NCBI GenBank assembly: GCA_022361315.1
Contig: JAKSBB010000036.1
Span: 1-16,084, forward strand
Length of the DNA stretch: 16,084 nt
Source: Desulfobacterales bacterium
Lineage (GTDB): Bacteria > Desulfobacterota > Desulfobacteria > Desulfobacterales > Desulfobacteraceae
Direction: 5' to 3'
Below the pieces are notes generated by a model. It had not been told where the DNA came from. It worked only from the letters and a program-made list of their open reading frames with translations, and did not search any database. Within the stretch, counting starts at the first letter, position 1. Each line of letters starts with the position of its first letter. A program made the position numbers and the translations under genes. Of this stretch, positions 1 to 8,027 are shown piece after piece.

Positions 1-1
1 A

Positions 2-457
2 TCCTGGGGTATTGAAACTTACAAGCCCACCTGCATAATTGACGCGGCCACCCTTACAGGCGCAGTGATCATCGGCCTGGGTCATCATTATACGGGTCTG
101 ATTTCAAACAACGACGAACTGACGGAGCAGATGATCGAAGCCGGTCGTATATCAGGGGAACCGGTATGGCGCCTGCCTCTGGACAAAAACTTCAAGAAGC
201 AGATTGAATCCAAAGTTGCTGACATCAAAAACACCGGCGGACGGCCCGGCGGTTCCATTACCGCAGGGGCCTATTTGTCCAATTTCGTGGATGAGACCCC
301 CTGGGTCCACCTGGACATTGCCGGCACGGCCTGGGATTTCACGGATAAACCCTATATCCCCAAAGGCCCTTCCGGCACAGCCACCCGGACCTTCATCAAC
401 CTGATACGAAACTGGAAATTCGGGAAGGTACGCCCGGCCAAACAGACGAAAAATTAA
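2..457 (+). CDS. pepA: Leucyl aminopeptidase (M17), C-terminal part, 5' end off window
   Basis: This is the last 151 residues of an M17 leucyl aminopeptidase, a hexameric cytosolic two-metal exopeptidase that removes N-terminal residues from peptides. The reading frame is open from base 2. It shows the family blocks DAATLTGA, GGRPGGSITAG and HLDIAGTAW in the order seen in E. coli PepA, plus GHHYTGL just after the first block. The metal-binding NTDAEGR motif would lie just before the window, so activity cannot be judged here. A full protein is about 500 residues. The stop is 9 bases before the moxR start, which suggests co-transcription. The start is outside the window; the GTG at 65 is an internal valine of DAATLTGAV. 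The family is certain. The symbol pepA is by similarity to E. coli. Confidence 0.93.
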   Translation, partial: SWGIETYKPTCIIDAATLTGAVIIGLGHHYTGLISNNDELTEQMIEAGRISGEPVWRLPLDKNFKKQIESKVADIKNTGGRPGGSITAGAYLSNFVDETPWVHLDIAGTAWDFTDKPYIPKGPSGTATRTFINLIRNWKFGKVRPAKQTKN

Positions 458-466
458 GGGGGATTC

Positions 467-1384
467 ATGTCCCAGGCAGTAGAGACCATGGTGGACCAGG
501 TGTCCAGAGTGATCCTGGGCAAGCGTTACGAAATCCGGCTGGCACTGGCCTGTTTTTTCGCCCGGGGGCATCTTCTCATTGAAGATTTCCCCGGCATCGG
601 CAAAACAACACTTGCCAAAACCCTGGCCCGGTGCATGGGACTGAAGTTCCAGCGGATGCAGTTCACCTCCGACCTGCTCCCCGGAGACATCCTCGGCATG
701 TCGGTGTTTGACCAGAACACCGCCAGTTTCAGCTTTCACCCCGGCCCGGTGTTCACCCAGGTATTTCTGGTGGATGAAATTAACCGGGCCACCCCCAAAA
801 GCCAGAGCGCACTGCTGGAGGCCATGGAAGAAGGCCAGGTCACCATTGAAGGGGAAACCCGTCCTCTGGAGACACCTTTTTTCGTCATTGCCACCCAGAA
901 CCCTCTGGAGCAGGCCGGCACCTTTCCTCTGCCCGAATCTCAGATGGACCGTTTCTTGATGCGGATCTCCCTGGGGTATCCCGACAGGAAGGCGGAACGG
1001 CGCATCCTCACAGGGGAGGGCAGCAACGGTGTGATGGAAACCATAGACAGCTGTATGACCCTGGAAGATGTGCGGAACATCCAGAATAATGTGGCCAATG
1101 TCCACGCCTCAGAACATTTTTTGACCTATCTTCAGGATATCCTGGAATATACACGGACATCCCCGGAGTTCCAGATCGGTCTGTCCCCCAGGGCAGGTAT
1201 TGCCCTGCTCAGTGCGTCACGGGCCTGGGCATACATTCGCGGAAGGGACTACACCCTCCCGGAAGATCTTCAAGAAATTCTTCCCTGGACCGCCGGCCAC
1301 CGGCTGAAACTGAACCGGGATATGGGTCACCTGCAACGCGGACAACTCATGGAGATCTTCAACAAGGTCCCCGTTCCGGTGTGA
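467..1384 (+). CDS. MoxR family AAA+ ATPase
   Basis: A 305-residue MoxR-type AAA+ ATPase, a cytosolic chaperone-like ATPase thought to help assemble or activate partner proteins. The Walker A motif is PGIGKTT at residues 42-48 and Walker B is FLVDEINRA with D103 and E104. The family block ATQNPLEQAGTFPLPESQMD follows, holding sensor 1 and the arginine-finger region. The C-terminal helical lid has the usual LSPRAGIALL. The length is typical (about 300-330). The ATG at 467 has a strong ribosome binding site (aaggggga) about 5 bases upstream. It is followed by a DUF58 gene and a TgpA-like transglutaminase, an arrangement also found around Pseudomonas aeruginosa tgpA (known context, from memory). 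No von Willebrand A protein is present beside it, so this is the shorter form of MoxR cluster. Confidence 0.93.
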   Translation: MSQAVETMVDQVSRVILGKRYEIRLALACFFARGHLLIEDFPGIGKTTLAKTLARCMGLKFQRMQFTSDLLPGDILGMSVFDQNTASFSFHPGPVFTQVFLVDEINRATPKSQSALLEAMEEGQVTIEGETRPLETPFFVIATQNPLEQAGTFPLPESQMDRFLMRISLGYPDRKAERRILTGEGSNGVMETIDSCMTLEDVRNIQNNVANVHASEHFLTYLQDILEYTRTSPEFQIGLSPRAGIALLSASRAWAYIRGRDYTLPEDLQEILPWTAGHRLKLNRDMGHLQRGQLMEIFNKVPVPV

Positions 1385-1406
1385 CGTATACACCAATGGT
1401 CATAAA

Positions 1407-2309
1407 ATGAGGCGTATACAGAGAAAAGACCTTACCGTCCGGCCCACCCAGCACGGGTATCTGTTCCTGGGCATCCTGCTGGCGATGCTGCTCGGTTCCA
1501 TCAATTACAATAACAATGCCGGTTTTATTCTTGTTTTTCTTTTGGGGGGAATGGCCGTCATCTCCCTTCTCCATTCATTCAGAAACCTTACGGGACTCGT
1601 TTTCATTCCACACCCGGCACAACCTGTATTTAAAGGTGAGAACCTCATCTTCCCCCTGGAGGTAAGGGGGAATACAGGACAGGCCCAGTCCTTGTTTTTA
1701 AGCATAAACAACACTGATCCCGTTCATTTTTCCCTGTCCGCAACAAATGCCCGGACCGCGGATCTGAAACTCCCGGCAATTCGGCGGGGCGTCGTTCATT
1801 TAAAAGACATTCTCCTGACTTCGGTATACCCCTTCGGGCTATTCCGGCTCAAAGTGGAACTCCCCCTGCAGGCCGAAGGAATTGTTTACCCGGCCCCGGA
1901 ATCAGGCACATTTCCGTTGGGATTTGCCGGAGAAGGTGATGAGGGGGAAGAAATGAGCCGTCACCTGGGCCCGGATGATTTTCAGGGACTGAAACCCTAT
2001 ATTCCCGGCAACCCCATCGGCCATATCGCCTGGAAAACCCTGTCCCGGGGCCAGGGACTTTTCGTTAAGGATTTCACTGCGGAGGCGGGCCGGGATGTAC
2101 TCATTGACATCAGCCTGATGGGTCAGGGGGATATAGAATCCAAACTGTCCATGATCTGTCACAAACTCCTTTTATCGGAAAGACAGGGGTTGAAATACGG
2201 CCTGCGGCTCGGCGCATCATTTTCCAGCCTTCCCGCCGGGGGTAAACCCCACCTCCACCGCTGCCTTGAAGCGCTTGCACGTTACCAGGCTAAGGGAGAC
2301 GAGACATGA
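1407..2309 (+). CDS. DUF58 domain membrane-anchored protein
   Basis: A 300-residue DUF58 protein. Two hydrophobic segments lie near the N-terminus (about residues 17-32 and 37-57), so it is probably anchored in the inner membrane. A beta-rich region follows, and the DUF58 block is at about 183-222, with GPDDFQGLKPYIPGN, then HIAWKTLSRG and LFVKDF. This matches the family pattern in which a charged [DE]F..[LR]..Y..GD segment precedes I.W...A. The last part resembles a truncated von Willebrand A fold (DVLIDISL), as is usual in this family. DUF58 proteins are regular partners of MoxR ATPases, but their biochemical role is not settled. The ATG at 1407 has no good Shine-Dalgarno sequence, so translation may depend on coupling to moxR 22 bases upstream. 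The stop overlaps the next start as ATGA. Confidence 0.88.
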   Translation: MRRIQRKDLTVRPTQHGYLFLGILLAMLLGSINYNNNAGFILVFLLGGMAVISLLHSFRNLTGLVFIPHPAQPVFKGENLIFPLEVRGNTGQAQSLFLSINNTDPVHFSLSATNARTADLKLPAIRRGVVHLKDILLTSVYPFGLFRLKVELPLQAEGIVYPAPESGTFPLGFAGEGDEGEEMSRHLGPDDFQGLKPYIPGNPIGHIAWKTLSRGQGLFVKDFTAEAGRDVLIDISLMGQGDIESKLSMICHKLLLSERQGLKYGLRLGASFSSLPAGGKPHLHRCLEALARYQAKGDET

Positions 2310-4387
2310 AAAACATCGTCCTCCGCCCATTCTCACGTTTAAGATCCCTTCAAGACCCGCCCGAAGACCGGCTTGTACTCCCGGGCCTTTCAGCTACGGA
2401 CCGGGAACGCCAGGATACCGTCCCCATCATCGTTGCGCTGATAGTGGCCATTGCGCCCCATGTTCCCGGCCTTCCCTTCTGGATCACCCTCTGGTGTATT
2501 CTGATGTGGGGGTATACCCTGATACGCCTGAAAACCGGGTGGCCTCTGCCCAGACCGTTGATCCGTTACCTGTTGACCTTTGTTGCCATCATCGGCCTGC
2601 TTGCCAACACCCGGCTTGTCATCGGGGCGGACGCCTTTGTGGGATTGATGTCACTTATGGCGGCCATCAAGCCCTTTGAAATGCCCACCCACCGCCACAA
2701 GATGATCACCATCCTGCTGACCTATTTTATTATCATCACCTCATTGTTCCGGTCTGACTCCATTTTTATCGTTCTATACATGTTGTTCAGCGTTTTTGTA
2801 ACCACTCTGGCCATGATCCGGATCAACGCTCCGGACCGGGATTTTTCCCATAGCCGGAACCTTTCTGCCACCATGCTGGCCCAGTCTGTCCCCCTTGTCA
2901 TGGTGCTGTTTCTGGTTTTTCCAAGGCTGCCGGAAAGCATTGTGGGGGTACAGGATCCCAGCCAGGGTAAATCCGGGTTTTCCGAAAGCCTGGAACCCGG
3001 CCGGATTTCCAGCATGGCCCTGGATCAGACGCCGGCCTTCAGGGTGGAGTTCCAGTCCGGTGTGCCCCGGCCGGACCAGCTTTACTGGCGGGGTGTGGTT
3101 TTTCAGGACTTTGACGGCCGGATCTGGCGTCCCCTGGCCGGAAACAGATTCATGCCCATGGGCAGAGCAGATCTTTCCGACAGCGGAACAATGGCCTACA
3201 CCATCCTCATGGCGCCCCACAACAGTCACTGGCTGATGGCATTAGACCGTCCCGTAAAGGGCCCGAGCTGGGCAGTAGTCGGCCTGGATCACAGCCTCAG
3301 GGCCAGAATTAGAATAACAAAGAAAACCCAGTACCAGGCCTTTTCACTGCTGCCCGAAAGTCAGTCATTGTCCCTGATGCCCCATCGGATTCAGGAAAAT
3401 GAACGAAGGGAAGCGCACCGGCTGCAACAAACCCTTAGCAGATTCAGGCACCTGAATCCAAGTACACGGGCACTTTCACTGAAAATCACAGAGACGGCGG
3501 CAACCCCTTCCGGAAAAGCTGCGGCAATTCTTTCATTCTTCAAAGAAAATGATTTTATCTATTCTCTGAATCCGGGACGTTCAGTTCCTCCGCACCCCAT
3601 TGACGATTTCATCTTTAAAAGCCGTAAAGGATACTGCGAACATTATGCCTCGGCCTTTGCCTTTATGATGAATGCAGCCGGTGTACCCGCGCGGGTGGTG
3701 GGGGGATACCTGGGGGGAGAATTTAACCCCTATGGCGGATATCTTATCGTCCGGCAGTCCTATGCCCACGCCTGGACCGAATACTTTGACGAAACCAGGG
3801 GATGGGTCCGGGTGGACCCCACCAGTGCAGTAGCCCCGGAACGGCTGACATTGAATCCGGATGGTTCCTCCGCCCGTGCGATGACAGGCGGTGCATCCGG
3901 AATTTCATTTATTACCAAAGTCAGATTTGCCCTGGATGCCGTAAACCTCAGGTGGGAATCCTGGTTCACCGGCTACTCCTATTTTGATCAGCAGGCCTGG
4001 CTCAATACCCTGGGATTTTTAAAGGGAAACGGGGCAACCACGGCCACCCTCATCCTTCTTACCATTGCAGGACTATGCGTGTTTGCAGCCGTTCTGGCCT
4101 GGCAGTACCGCAGAAGAAAACCGGCCCAGGATCCGGTGGCCGAGGCCTATGAAGCGCTAAGGCAAAAATTGGTAAGGGCAGACCTTGTCCAGAAAGCGGG
4201 ACAGGGGCATGTGGACTTTTTAAAGGGGAGTATGGAGCAACGTCCCGATCTGGCACCGGAAATAGGAAAGATCATGGATCTATACGTGGGTCTCAGGTAT
4301 AAGAGGCAAACACCCGGATCGGCAATTGCTGAATTCAAACAGCGCATAAAACGATTTCGACCGATACCACCCCCCAGAACAAAATAA
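2306..4387 (+). CDS. TgpA-like membrane transglutaminase (DUF3488 - transglutaminase core - DUF4129)
   Basis: A 693-residue integral membrane protein. The first 220 residues or so hold about six membrane segments (DUF3488/TgpA N-terminal domain). A long periplasmic part follows with the transglutaminase-like core. The cysteine-protease-like triad is visible: C444 in KGYCEHYASAF, H488 in SYAHAWTEYF and D504 in WVRVDPTSA. A further membrane helix lies at about 576-597, and the cytoplasmic tail fits DUF4129. In P. aeruginosa the homologue TgpA is essential and has transglutaminase activity; the role here is inferred to be modification of cell-envelope proteins. The start overlaps the DUF58 stop by 4 bases, so the two are translationally coupled. 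Full length, triad intact, no sign of damage. The domain order gives high confidence in the family; the in vivo substrate is unknown. Confidence 0.93.
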   Translation: MKNIVLRPFSRLRSLQDPPEDRLVLPGLSATDRERQDTVPIIVALIVAIAPHVPGLPFWITLWCILMWGYTLIRLKTGWPLPRPLIRYLLTFVAIIGLLANTRLVIGADAFVGLMSLMAAIKPFEMPTHRHKMITILLTYFIIITSLFRSDSIFIVLYMLFSVFVTTLAMIRINAPDRDFSHSRNLSATMLAQSVPLVMVLFLVFPRLPESIVGVQDPSQGKSGFSESLEPGRISSMALDQTPAFRVEFQSGVPRPDQLYWRGVVFQDFDGRIWRPLAGNRFMPMGRADLSDSGTMAYTILMAPHNSHWLMALDRPVKGPSWAVVGLDHSLRARIRITKKTQYQAFSLLPESQSLSLMPHRIQENERREAHRLQQTLSRFRHLNPSTRALSLKITETAATPSGKAAAILSFFKENDFIYSLNPGRSVPPHPIDDFIFKSRKGYCEHYASAFAFMMNAAGVPARVVGGYLGGEFNPYGGYLIVRQSYAHAWTEYFDETRGWVRVDPTSAVAPERLTLNPDGSSARAMTGGASGISFITKVRFALDAVNLRWESWFTGYSYFDQQAWLNTLGFLKGNGATTATLILLTIAGLCVFAAVLAWQYRRRKPAQDPVAEAYEALRQKLVRADLVQKAGQGHVDFLKGSMEQRPDLAPEIGKIMDLYVGLRYKRQTPGSAIAEFKQRIKRFRPIPPPRTK

Positions 4388-4411
4388 CCAGAACAAAAAA
4401 AATAGAAAGAC

Positions 4412-4420
4412 AAAGGAAAG
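4412..4420 (+). promoter_or_regulatory. Ribosome binding site supporting a TTG start for mutY
   Basis: The stretch aaaggaaag lies about 6 bases before TTG at 4424. It is the only good ribosome binding site near the conserved N-terminus of MutY, and no ATG or GTG lies upstream in frame within a sensible distance, so it decides for the TTG start. Confidence 0.6.
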
Positions 4421-4423
4421 AGA

Positions 4424-5500
4424 TTGAACCCCACCGATATAAACAGAATTCAACAATTGCTGCTGGACTGGTACCAGGCCAGCAAACGGACCCTGCCCTG
4501 GCGGGAGGACGTATCCCCTTACGGTGTATGGGTTTCCGAAGTGATGCTCCAGCAGACCCAGGTAAAAACAGTAATCCCATATTACTTCAGATTCATGGAA
4601 AAATACCCCGATGTGGGGACGCTGGCAAAGGCTCCGCTGGAACCAATTCTCAAATCCTGGGAAGGCCTTGGATATTACGCCCGCGCCCGGAACCTTCACA
4701 GGGCTGCCGGAATTGTTGCGGAAACTATGGGGGGAATCGTACCGGATGACTTCAACACCTTCCTGTCCCTGCCCGGTGTGGGCGATTATATTGCCTCAGC
4801 CGTCCAGAGCATTGCCTTCGGCCACGACCACTCCGTTGTGGACGGCAATGTAAAACGGGTGCTGTCCCGTCTTTTTCTGATGGAGACCCCGGTGAATCAC
4901 ACCAGCGCACATAAAACCTACAAGAAAACTGCTGAAGCCCTTCTTTTCAGGGCAGACCCGGGGAGCTTTAACCAGGCAGTCATGGAACTGGGGGCACTGA
5001 TCTGCAAACCGAAGAACCCGGACTGCTCAAGCTGTCCCCTGTCCGGCCATTGTCTCGCACACCGGGAGGGCAGCACGGATCTGTTCCCGGTCCGCGTCAG
5101 CCGGAAAAAGGTACCCACCCACCACATATCCATCGGTGTGGTGCGCAAGGCAGATCGTGTATTGATCACCCGGCGGAAACTGGATGGTCTTCTGGGCGGT
5201 CTCTGGGAATTTCCAGGTGGAAAGGTTGAAACGGATGAAACACCGGAAGACGCATGCATCCGTGAAATAAAGGAAGAGACAGGGATTGAAGCGGAGCTTT
5301 CCACCTTCATTACCCGGGTCCGCCATGCCTATACCCATTTTAAAATTGAAATGGATGTCTATTATTGCGATTATAAGTCCGGCAGGGTCAGGCTGAAGGG
5401 CCCCATCGACCATAAGTGGATCCGGTTAGAGGAAATTGATCACTACCCGTTTCCCAGGGCCAATCTCAAATTCATCCCCCTGCTGGCAGACCGGAATTAA
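4424..5500 (+). CDS. mutY: A/G-specific adenine glycosylase with an intact C-terminal Nudix box
   Basis: A 358-residue MutY, which removes adenine mispaired with 8-oxoguanine. The N-terminal HhH-GPD domain has the catalytic glutamate E39 in SEVMLQQTQ, the helix-hairpin-helix LPGVGDY near residue 117 and the catalytic aspartate D140 in VVDGNVKRVL. The 4Fe-4S ligands are C194, C201, C204 and C210 (C-x6-C-x2-C-x5-C). The C-terminal domain is MutT-like. Unlike E. coli MutY, where this domain lacks the hydrolase motif, it keeps the full Nudix pattern at residues 266-288: G266, E272, then REIKEETGI with R280, E281, E284 and E285. It may thus also hydrolyse a nucleotide such as 8-oxo-dGTP (inference). 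The start is TTG, chosen by its ribosome binding site and by alignment to E. coli MutY. It lies 36 bases after the transglutaminase gene. Confidence 0.94.
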   Translation: MNPTDINRIQQLLLDWYQASKRTLPWREDVSPYGVWVSEVMLQQTQVKTVIPYYFRFMEKYPDVGTLAKAPLEPILKSWEGLGYYARARNLHRAAGIVAETMGGIVPDDFNTFLSLPGVGDYIASAVQSIAFGHDHSVVDGNVKRVLSRLFLMETPVNHTSAHKTYKKTAEALLFRADPGSFNQAVMELGALICKPKNPDCSSCPLSGHCLAHREGSTDLFPVRVSRKKVPTHHISIGVVRKADRVLITRRKLDGLLGGLWEFPGGKVETDETPEDACIREIKEETGIEAELSTFITRVRHAYTHFKIEMDVYYCDYKSGRVRLKGPIDHKWIRLEEIDHYPFPRANLKFIPLLADRN

Positions 5501-5525
5501 TTACAACAGGCATTTCAGACAAACC

Positions 5526-5530
5526 GGAGA
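5526..5530 (+). promoter_or_regulatory. Ribosome binding site deciding the start of the cation transporter
   Basis: The sequence ggaga lies 4 bases before ATG 5535. The frame is open further upstream into mutY, to an ATG at 5436, but that start would give about 33 extra residues overlapping mutY with no membrane-protein character. The internal ATG is therefore preferred. Confidence 0.6.
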
Positions 5531-5534
5531 TCAT

Positions 5535-6446
5535 ATGCCCTCTGACAAAAGTAAGGAAACCGCTGAATCCAGAATACGAAAGGTCACCCTGGCAGGGCTT
5601 TTTGCCAATGTGATGCTCTCGGTCATAAAACTTGTTATCGGACTTGCGGGCAACAGCCAGGCGGTTGTGGCCGACGCCCTGCACAGTTTTTCCGACACCT
5701 CTTCGGATATCGTCATCCTCTTCGGGGTAAAATACTGGTCAGCACCGGCTGACGAATGCCATCCCTTCGGCCATCAAAAAATCGAATCCTTTGTCACCAT
5801 CGGTATCGGCCTGACATTGATCGGTGTGGCCGCAGGTATCGGCTATAATGCAGTTATCTCCCTAATGGTGCAGGAGGAACAGCCTGCCATTTCATGGATT
5901 ACCTTTATCGCACCGCTGTTGTCCTTTGTGGTCAAAGAAGTGCTTTTCAGGATCACATACCGGGTGGGGGTGGAAACCCACTCCTCATCCGTCAAGGCCA
6001 ATGCCTGGCATCACAGGACGGACGCCCTGTCGTCCCTGCCCGTACTTGTTGCTGTAACCGCATCCCTCATCAATCCCGGCCTTGCCTTTCTGGACCAGGT
6101 GGGTGCCATCATTGTTTCCGTCTTCATCGTAAAGGTGGGTCTGGATATCCTTACCTCAAGTATCGGGGAACTGCTCGACACCTCCATGTCACAAAGTGAT
6201 CTCAAAACGGTGGAGCAAACCATCACCAATACACCGGGGGTCCTGGGTGTCCATAAGATACGGACCCGAAAACTGGCCGGCTCATTTTACATGGATCTCC
6301 ATCTGGAAGTGGACGGTGAACTCACCGTTTCCAAGGGCCATGACATCTCGGAAAAGGTCAAGGATGTGCTCATCCGGAAAAATGACAGAATAATTGATGT
6401 CATGGTTCACCTTGAGCCGTTTCCCCAAACCGGATCCATGGAATAA
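5535..6446 (+). CDS. Cation diffusion facilitator (CDF) family metal efflux transporter
   Basis: A 303-residue inner-membrane CDF transporter that exports divalent metal ions in exchange for protons. Six membrane helices are expected between about residues 16 and 210, then a cytoplasmic ferredoxin-like domain (about 215-303). Metal-site pairs are H50/D54 in ALHSFSD (helix 2) and H159/D163 in HHRTD (helix 5). The HPFGHQKIES motif follows helix 2. HxxxD in both helices points to a zinc-type or iron/zinc-type transporter rather than a manganese-type, which usually has DxxxD; E. coli YiiP/FieF has DxxxD in helix 2. The substrate is therefore inferred. It follows mutY by 34 bases and may share its transcript, although the two are not obviously linked in function. 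Confidence 0.92.
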   Translation: MPSDKSKETAESRIRKVTLAGLFANVMLSVIKLVIGLAGNSQAVVADALHSFSDTSSDIVILFGVKYWSAPADECHPFGHQKIESFVTIGIGLTLIGVAAGIGYNAVISLMVQEEQPAISWITFIAPLLSFVVKEVLFRITYRVGVETHSSSVKANAWHHRTDALSSLPVLVAVTASLINPGLAFLDQVGAIIVSVFIVKVGLDILTSSIGELLDTSMSQSDLKTVEQTITNTPGVLGVHKIRTRKLAGSFYMDLHLEVDGELTVSKGHDISEKVKDVLIRKNDRIIDVMVHLEPFPQTGSME

Positions 6447-6483
6447 AATCCACAGTTTACCACTCTTAAAATAAAGTCACCGG

Positions 6484-6513
6484 ACCTTCCGGACTCAAAC
6501 AAAAACCTTCCGG
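6484..6513 (+). repeat. Two 9-base direct repeats, 21 bases apart, upstream of the sigma factor gene
   Basis: ACCTTCCGG occurs at 6484-6492 and again at 6505-6513, a 21-base start-to-start distance, about two turns of the helix. They lie in the only long gap between the transporter and the sigma/anti-sigma pair, about 67-96 bases before the sigma start. This could be an operator. The gap (6447-6579) shows no convincing sigma-70 promoter or terminator. Confidence 0.4.
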
Positions 6514-6579
6514 CTGTTTGCATTGCCCCCGATCCTGATTACCTTAGAGCGTAAGGAGGCATAGCCGGGAAATGAGTCC

Positions 6580-7167
6580 ATGAGAATAAAAAAAGAAGGT
6601 TCAAAACAGAAGTTCAAGCAATTGACTTATCCGCACATGAAACTTCTGTATAATGTTGCCCTGAAGTATACCGGCAACGTGTTTGATGCCGAGGATATTG
6701 TCCAAGAGACCTATCTGATGGCTTATAACAAGTTCCATCAGCTCAAGGATCCCTCCAGGTGCAAGCCCTGGCTGCTGAGAATTCTGCGCAACAACTTCCT
6801 GAAAAGCTGCCATAAGGAAAAGTCCAGGCAGCGGCTCCAGGAGGCTGATTATATAGAGTTCTTAAAACAGCATATCCGGCAGAAGGATGCCGAAGAAATG
6901 CTGGCAAAGGACTCAAGCAACAAGCTGCTCAAGGAAGCCATTGACAAACTCCCGGTAAAATACCGGGAAGTGCTGATGCTCTACTATATGGATGAGATGC
7001 TTTACAAGGACATTGCCAAAACCCTGGAAATTCCCATCGGAACGGTGATGTCCAGGCTGACCCGCGCCAGGGAAGGGTTGAAAAGCGGGTTGATCAAATG
7101 CCAGAAGAATTCAAGGGAAAACGTTTTGGACATTGATTTCACAGAATTCAAAAAAACTGCAAAATAA
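6580..7167 (+). CDS. ECF-type RNA polymerase sigma factor
   Basis: A 195-residue sigma factor of the extracytoplasmic function class. Region 2 is at about residues 20-85 with AEDIVQETYLMAYNKFHQL and KPWLLRILRNNFL (core binding and -10 recognition). Region 4 is at about 120-168 with LPVKYREVLMLYYMDEM, then YKDIAKTLEIPIGTVMSRL (helix-turn-helix for -35 recognition). There is no region 1 or 3, as expected. The start at 6580 is the first possible one after an in-frame stop at 6562-6564. A strong aaggagg at 6553-6559 is too far upstream to serve it well, and only a weak ggga lies at a suitable distance. The stop is 4 bases before the anti-sigma start, so the pair is co-translated. Such pairs usually respond to an envelope signal. 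The signal and regulon are not shown here. Confidence 0.93.
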   Translation: MRIKKEGSKQKFKQLTYPHMKLLYNVALKYTGNVFDAEDIVQETYLMAYNKFHQLKDPSRCKPWLLRILRNNFLKSCHKEKSRQRLQEADYIEFLKQHIRQKDAEEMLAKDSSNKLLKEAIDKLPVKYREVLMLYYMDEMLYKDIAKTLEIPIGTVMSRLTRAREGLKSGLIKCQKNSRENVLDIDFTEFKKTAK

Positions 7168-7171
7168 ACGG

Positions 7172-7891
7172 ATGGACTGTAACGACTTCCACCATTGGCT
7201 GACTGCCAGGGATATACAGGACTGCGTCCTTCCCCGGGATGCCGTCAGCCATATGGCTGTCTGCCACGAGTGTGAGCAACTATTCAAAAAGGATTCGGAA
7301 CTTGAGCAGGAGATTTCCCGGGCATTCTCTCTGGTGGAGTTGCCTCACAGTCTCGCTGACCGGGTGGATGTCTCCCTCGACCATGAATCAAAAAACAGAT
7401 TCTTATCCGTTTATCTTAAGAAAGCCGGGATTGCCCTGACAGCCACCTCGATATTCGCCGGTGCAATTATCCTGGTCCTTTCTATTATCCAATATTTATC
7501 CCCCGGTTCCCCCATATTTAAGGACTTGAATCAGATTAGCCACCAGGCCGTTTCTGACCATCTGCAGGGGAATCGGTATATGACATTTGATGCCCGGGAA
7601 ACTGAAGACGCCCTGACCCTGCTCACCCGGGAACTGGGTTTCAAGGTACTCCTTCCGGATTTCGATGCCTTGGGCTGTGTTCTTCTGGGTGGCCGTCTCT
7701 GTGCATTGGGGGACTGCAGGGCAGCTTATCTTGTGGTGGAAAAGGAAGGAAAGGCGGGGTCTTTATTCATTATGAACACCGACCATCTCGCCTTTGACAT
7801 GACGGACGGCAGCCGTTTTCTCACCAGCATCAAGGGCTGCGATACCCAAATCTGGAAGAACCATGGCCAGATCTATGCCATGGTCTTTTAA
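7172..7891 (+). CDS. Membrane anti-sigma factor with zinc-binding domain
   Basis: A 239-residue single-pass membrane protein, inferred to hold the preceding sigma factor inactive. The cytoplasmic N-terminus carries the zinc anti-sigma pattern H27-x3-C31-x2-C34, with C3 as a likely fourth ligand. One hydrophobic helix spans about residues 85-108. The remaining 130 residues or so would face the periplasm and hold four cysteines (C169, C177, C182, C223), including GGRLCALG followed by AAYLVVEKEGK. I recognise this block from other anti-sigma proteins that follow ECF sigma genes. Start ATG 7172 is preferred over an in-frame TTG at 7133 because that one overlaps the sigma gene and would add residues before the zinc domain. 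Redox or metal sensing through the cysteines is possible but is inference. Confidence 0.85.
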   Translation: MDCNDFHHWLTARDIQDCVLPRDAVSHMAVCHECEQLFKKDSELEQEISRAFSLVELPHSLADRVDVSLDHESKNRFLSVYLKKAGIALTATSIFAGAIILVLSIIQYLSPGSPIFKDLNQISHQAVSDHLQGNRYMTFDARETEDALTLLTRELGFKVLLPDFDALGCVLLGGRLCALGDCRAAYLVVEKEGKAGSLFIMNTDHLAFDMTDGSRFLTSIKGCDTQIWKNHGQIYAMVF

Positions 7892-8027
7892 ACCCTGCGC
7901 ATACCCCATTTTGAATTGTGCCACATTCCGGCAACCTTTTCTGGTTCATTTTTTTGCCCCAGGCCCCCATTTCAGGCAAATTCATCACAGGATTGACCGA
8001 AGCCTCCCGGCATTGTAACTTATCTCC

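Noticed and set aside
152..1105. A 317-codon minus-strand open frame across pepA and moxR.
   Set aside because: It spans two well-supported + strand genes and shows no motif or sensible composition; it is a shadow frame.
1385..1420. CGTATACA repeated on both sides of the DUF58 start codon, and a four-codon reading frame (MVIK) touching that start.
   Set aside because: GTATAC is short and self-complementary, so chance is likely. The mini-frame has no ribosome binding site.
5436..5534. An in-frame upstream start for the cation transporter overlapping mutY.
   Set aside because: The extra residues do not resemble the family and the ATG at 5535 has a good ribosome binding site.
6496..6520. CAAACA/TGTTTG stem after the cation transporter as a terminator.
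   Set aside because: Six weak pairs around a 13-base loop and no T-tract after it.
7933..7955. AACC/GGTT hairpin before seven Ts as a terminator after the anti-sigma gene.
   Set aside because: The stem is only 4 base pairs, too weak to call.
7993..8021. TTGACC with TAACTT at 17-base spacing, as a promoter for the 136-residue protein.
   Set aside because: The -10 matches only three of six consensus bases and the start of transcription would fall on the ATG itself.
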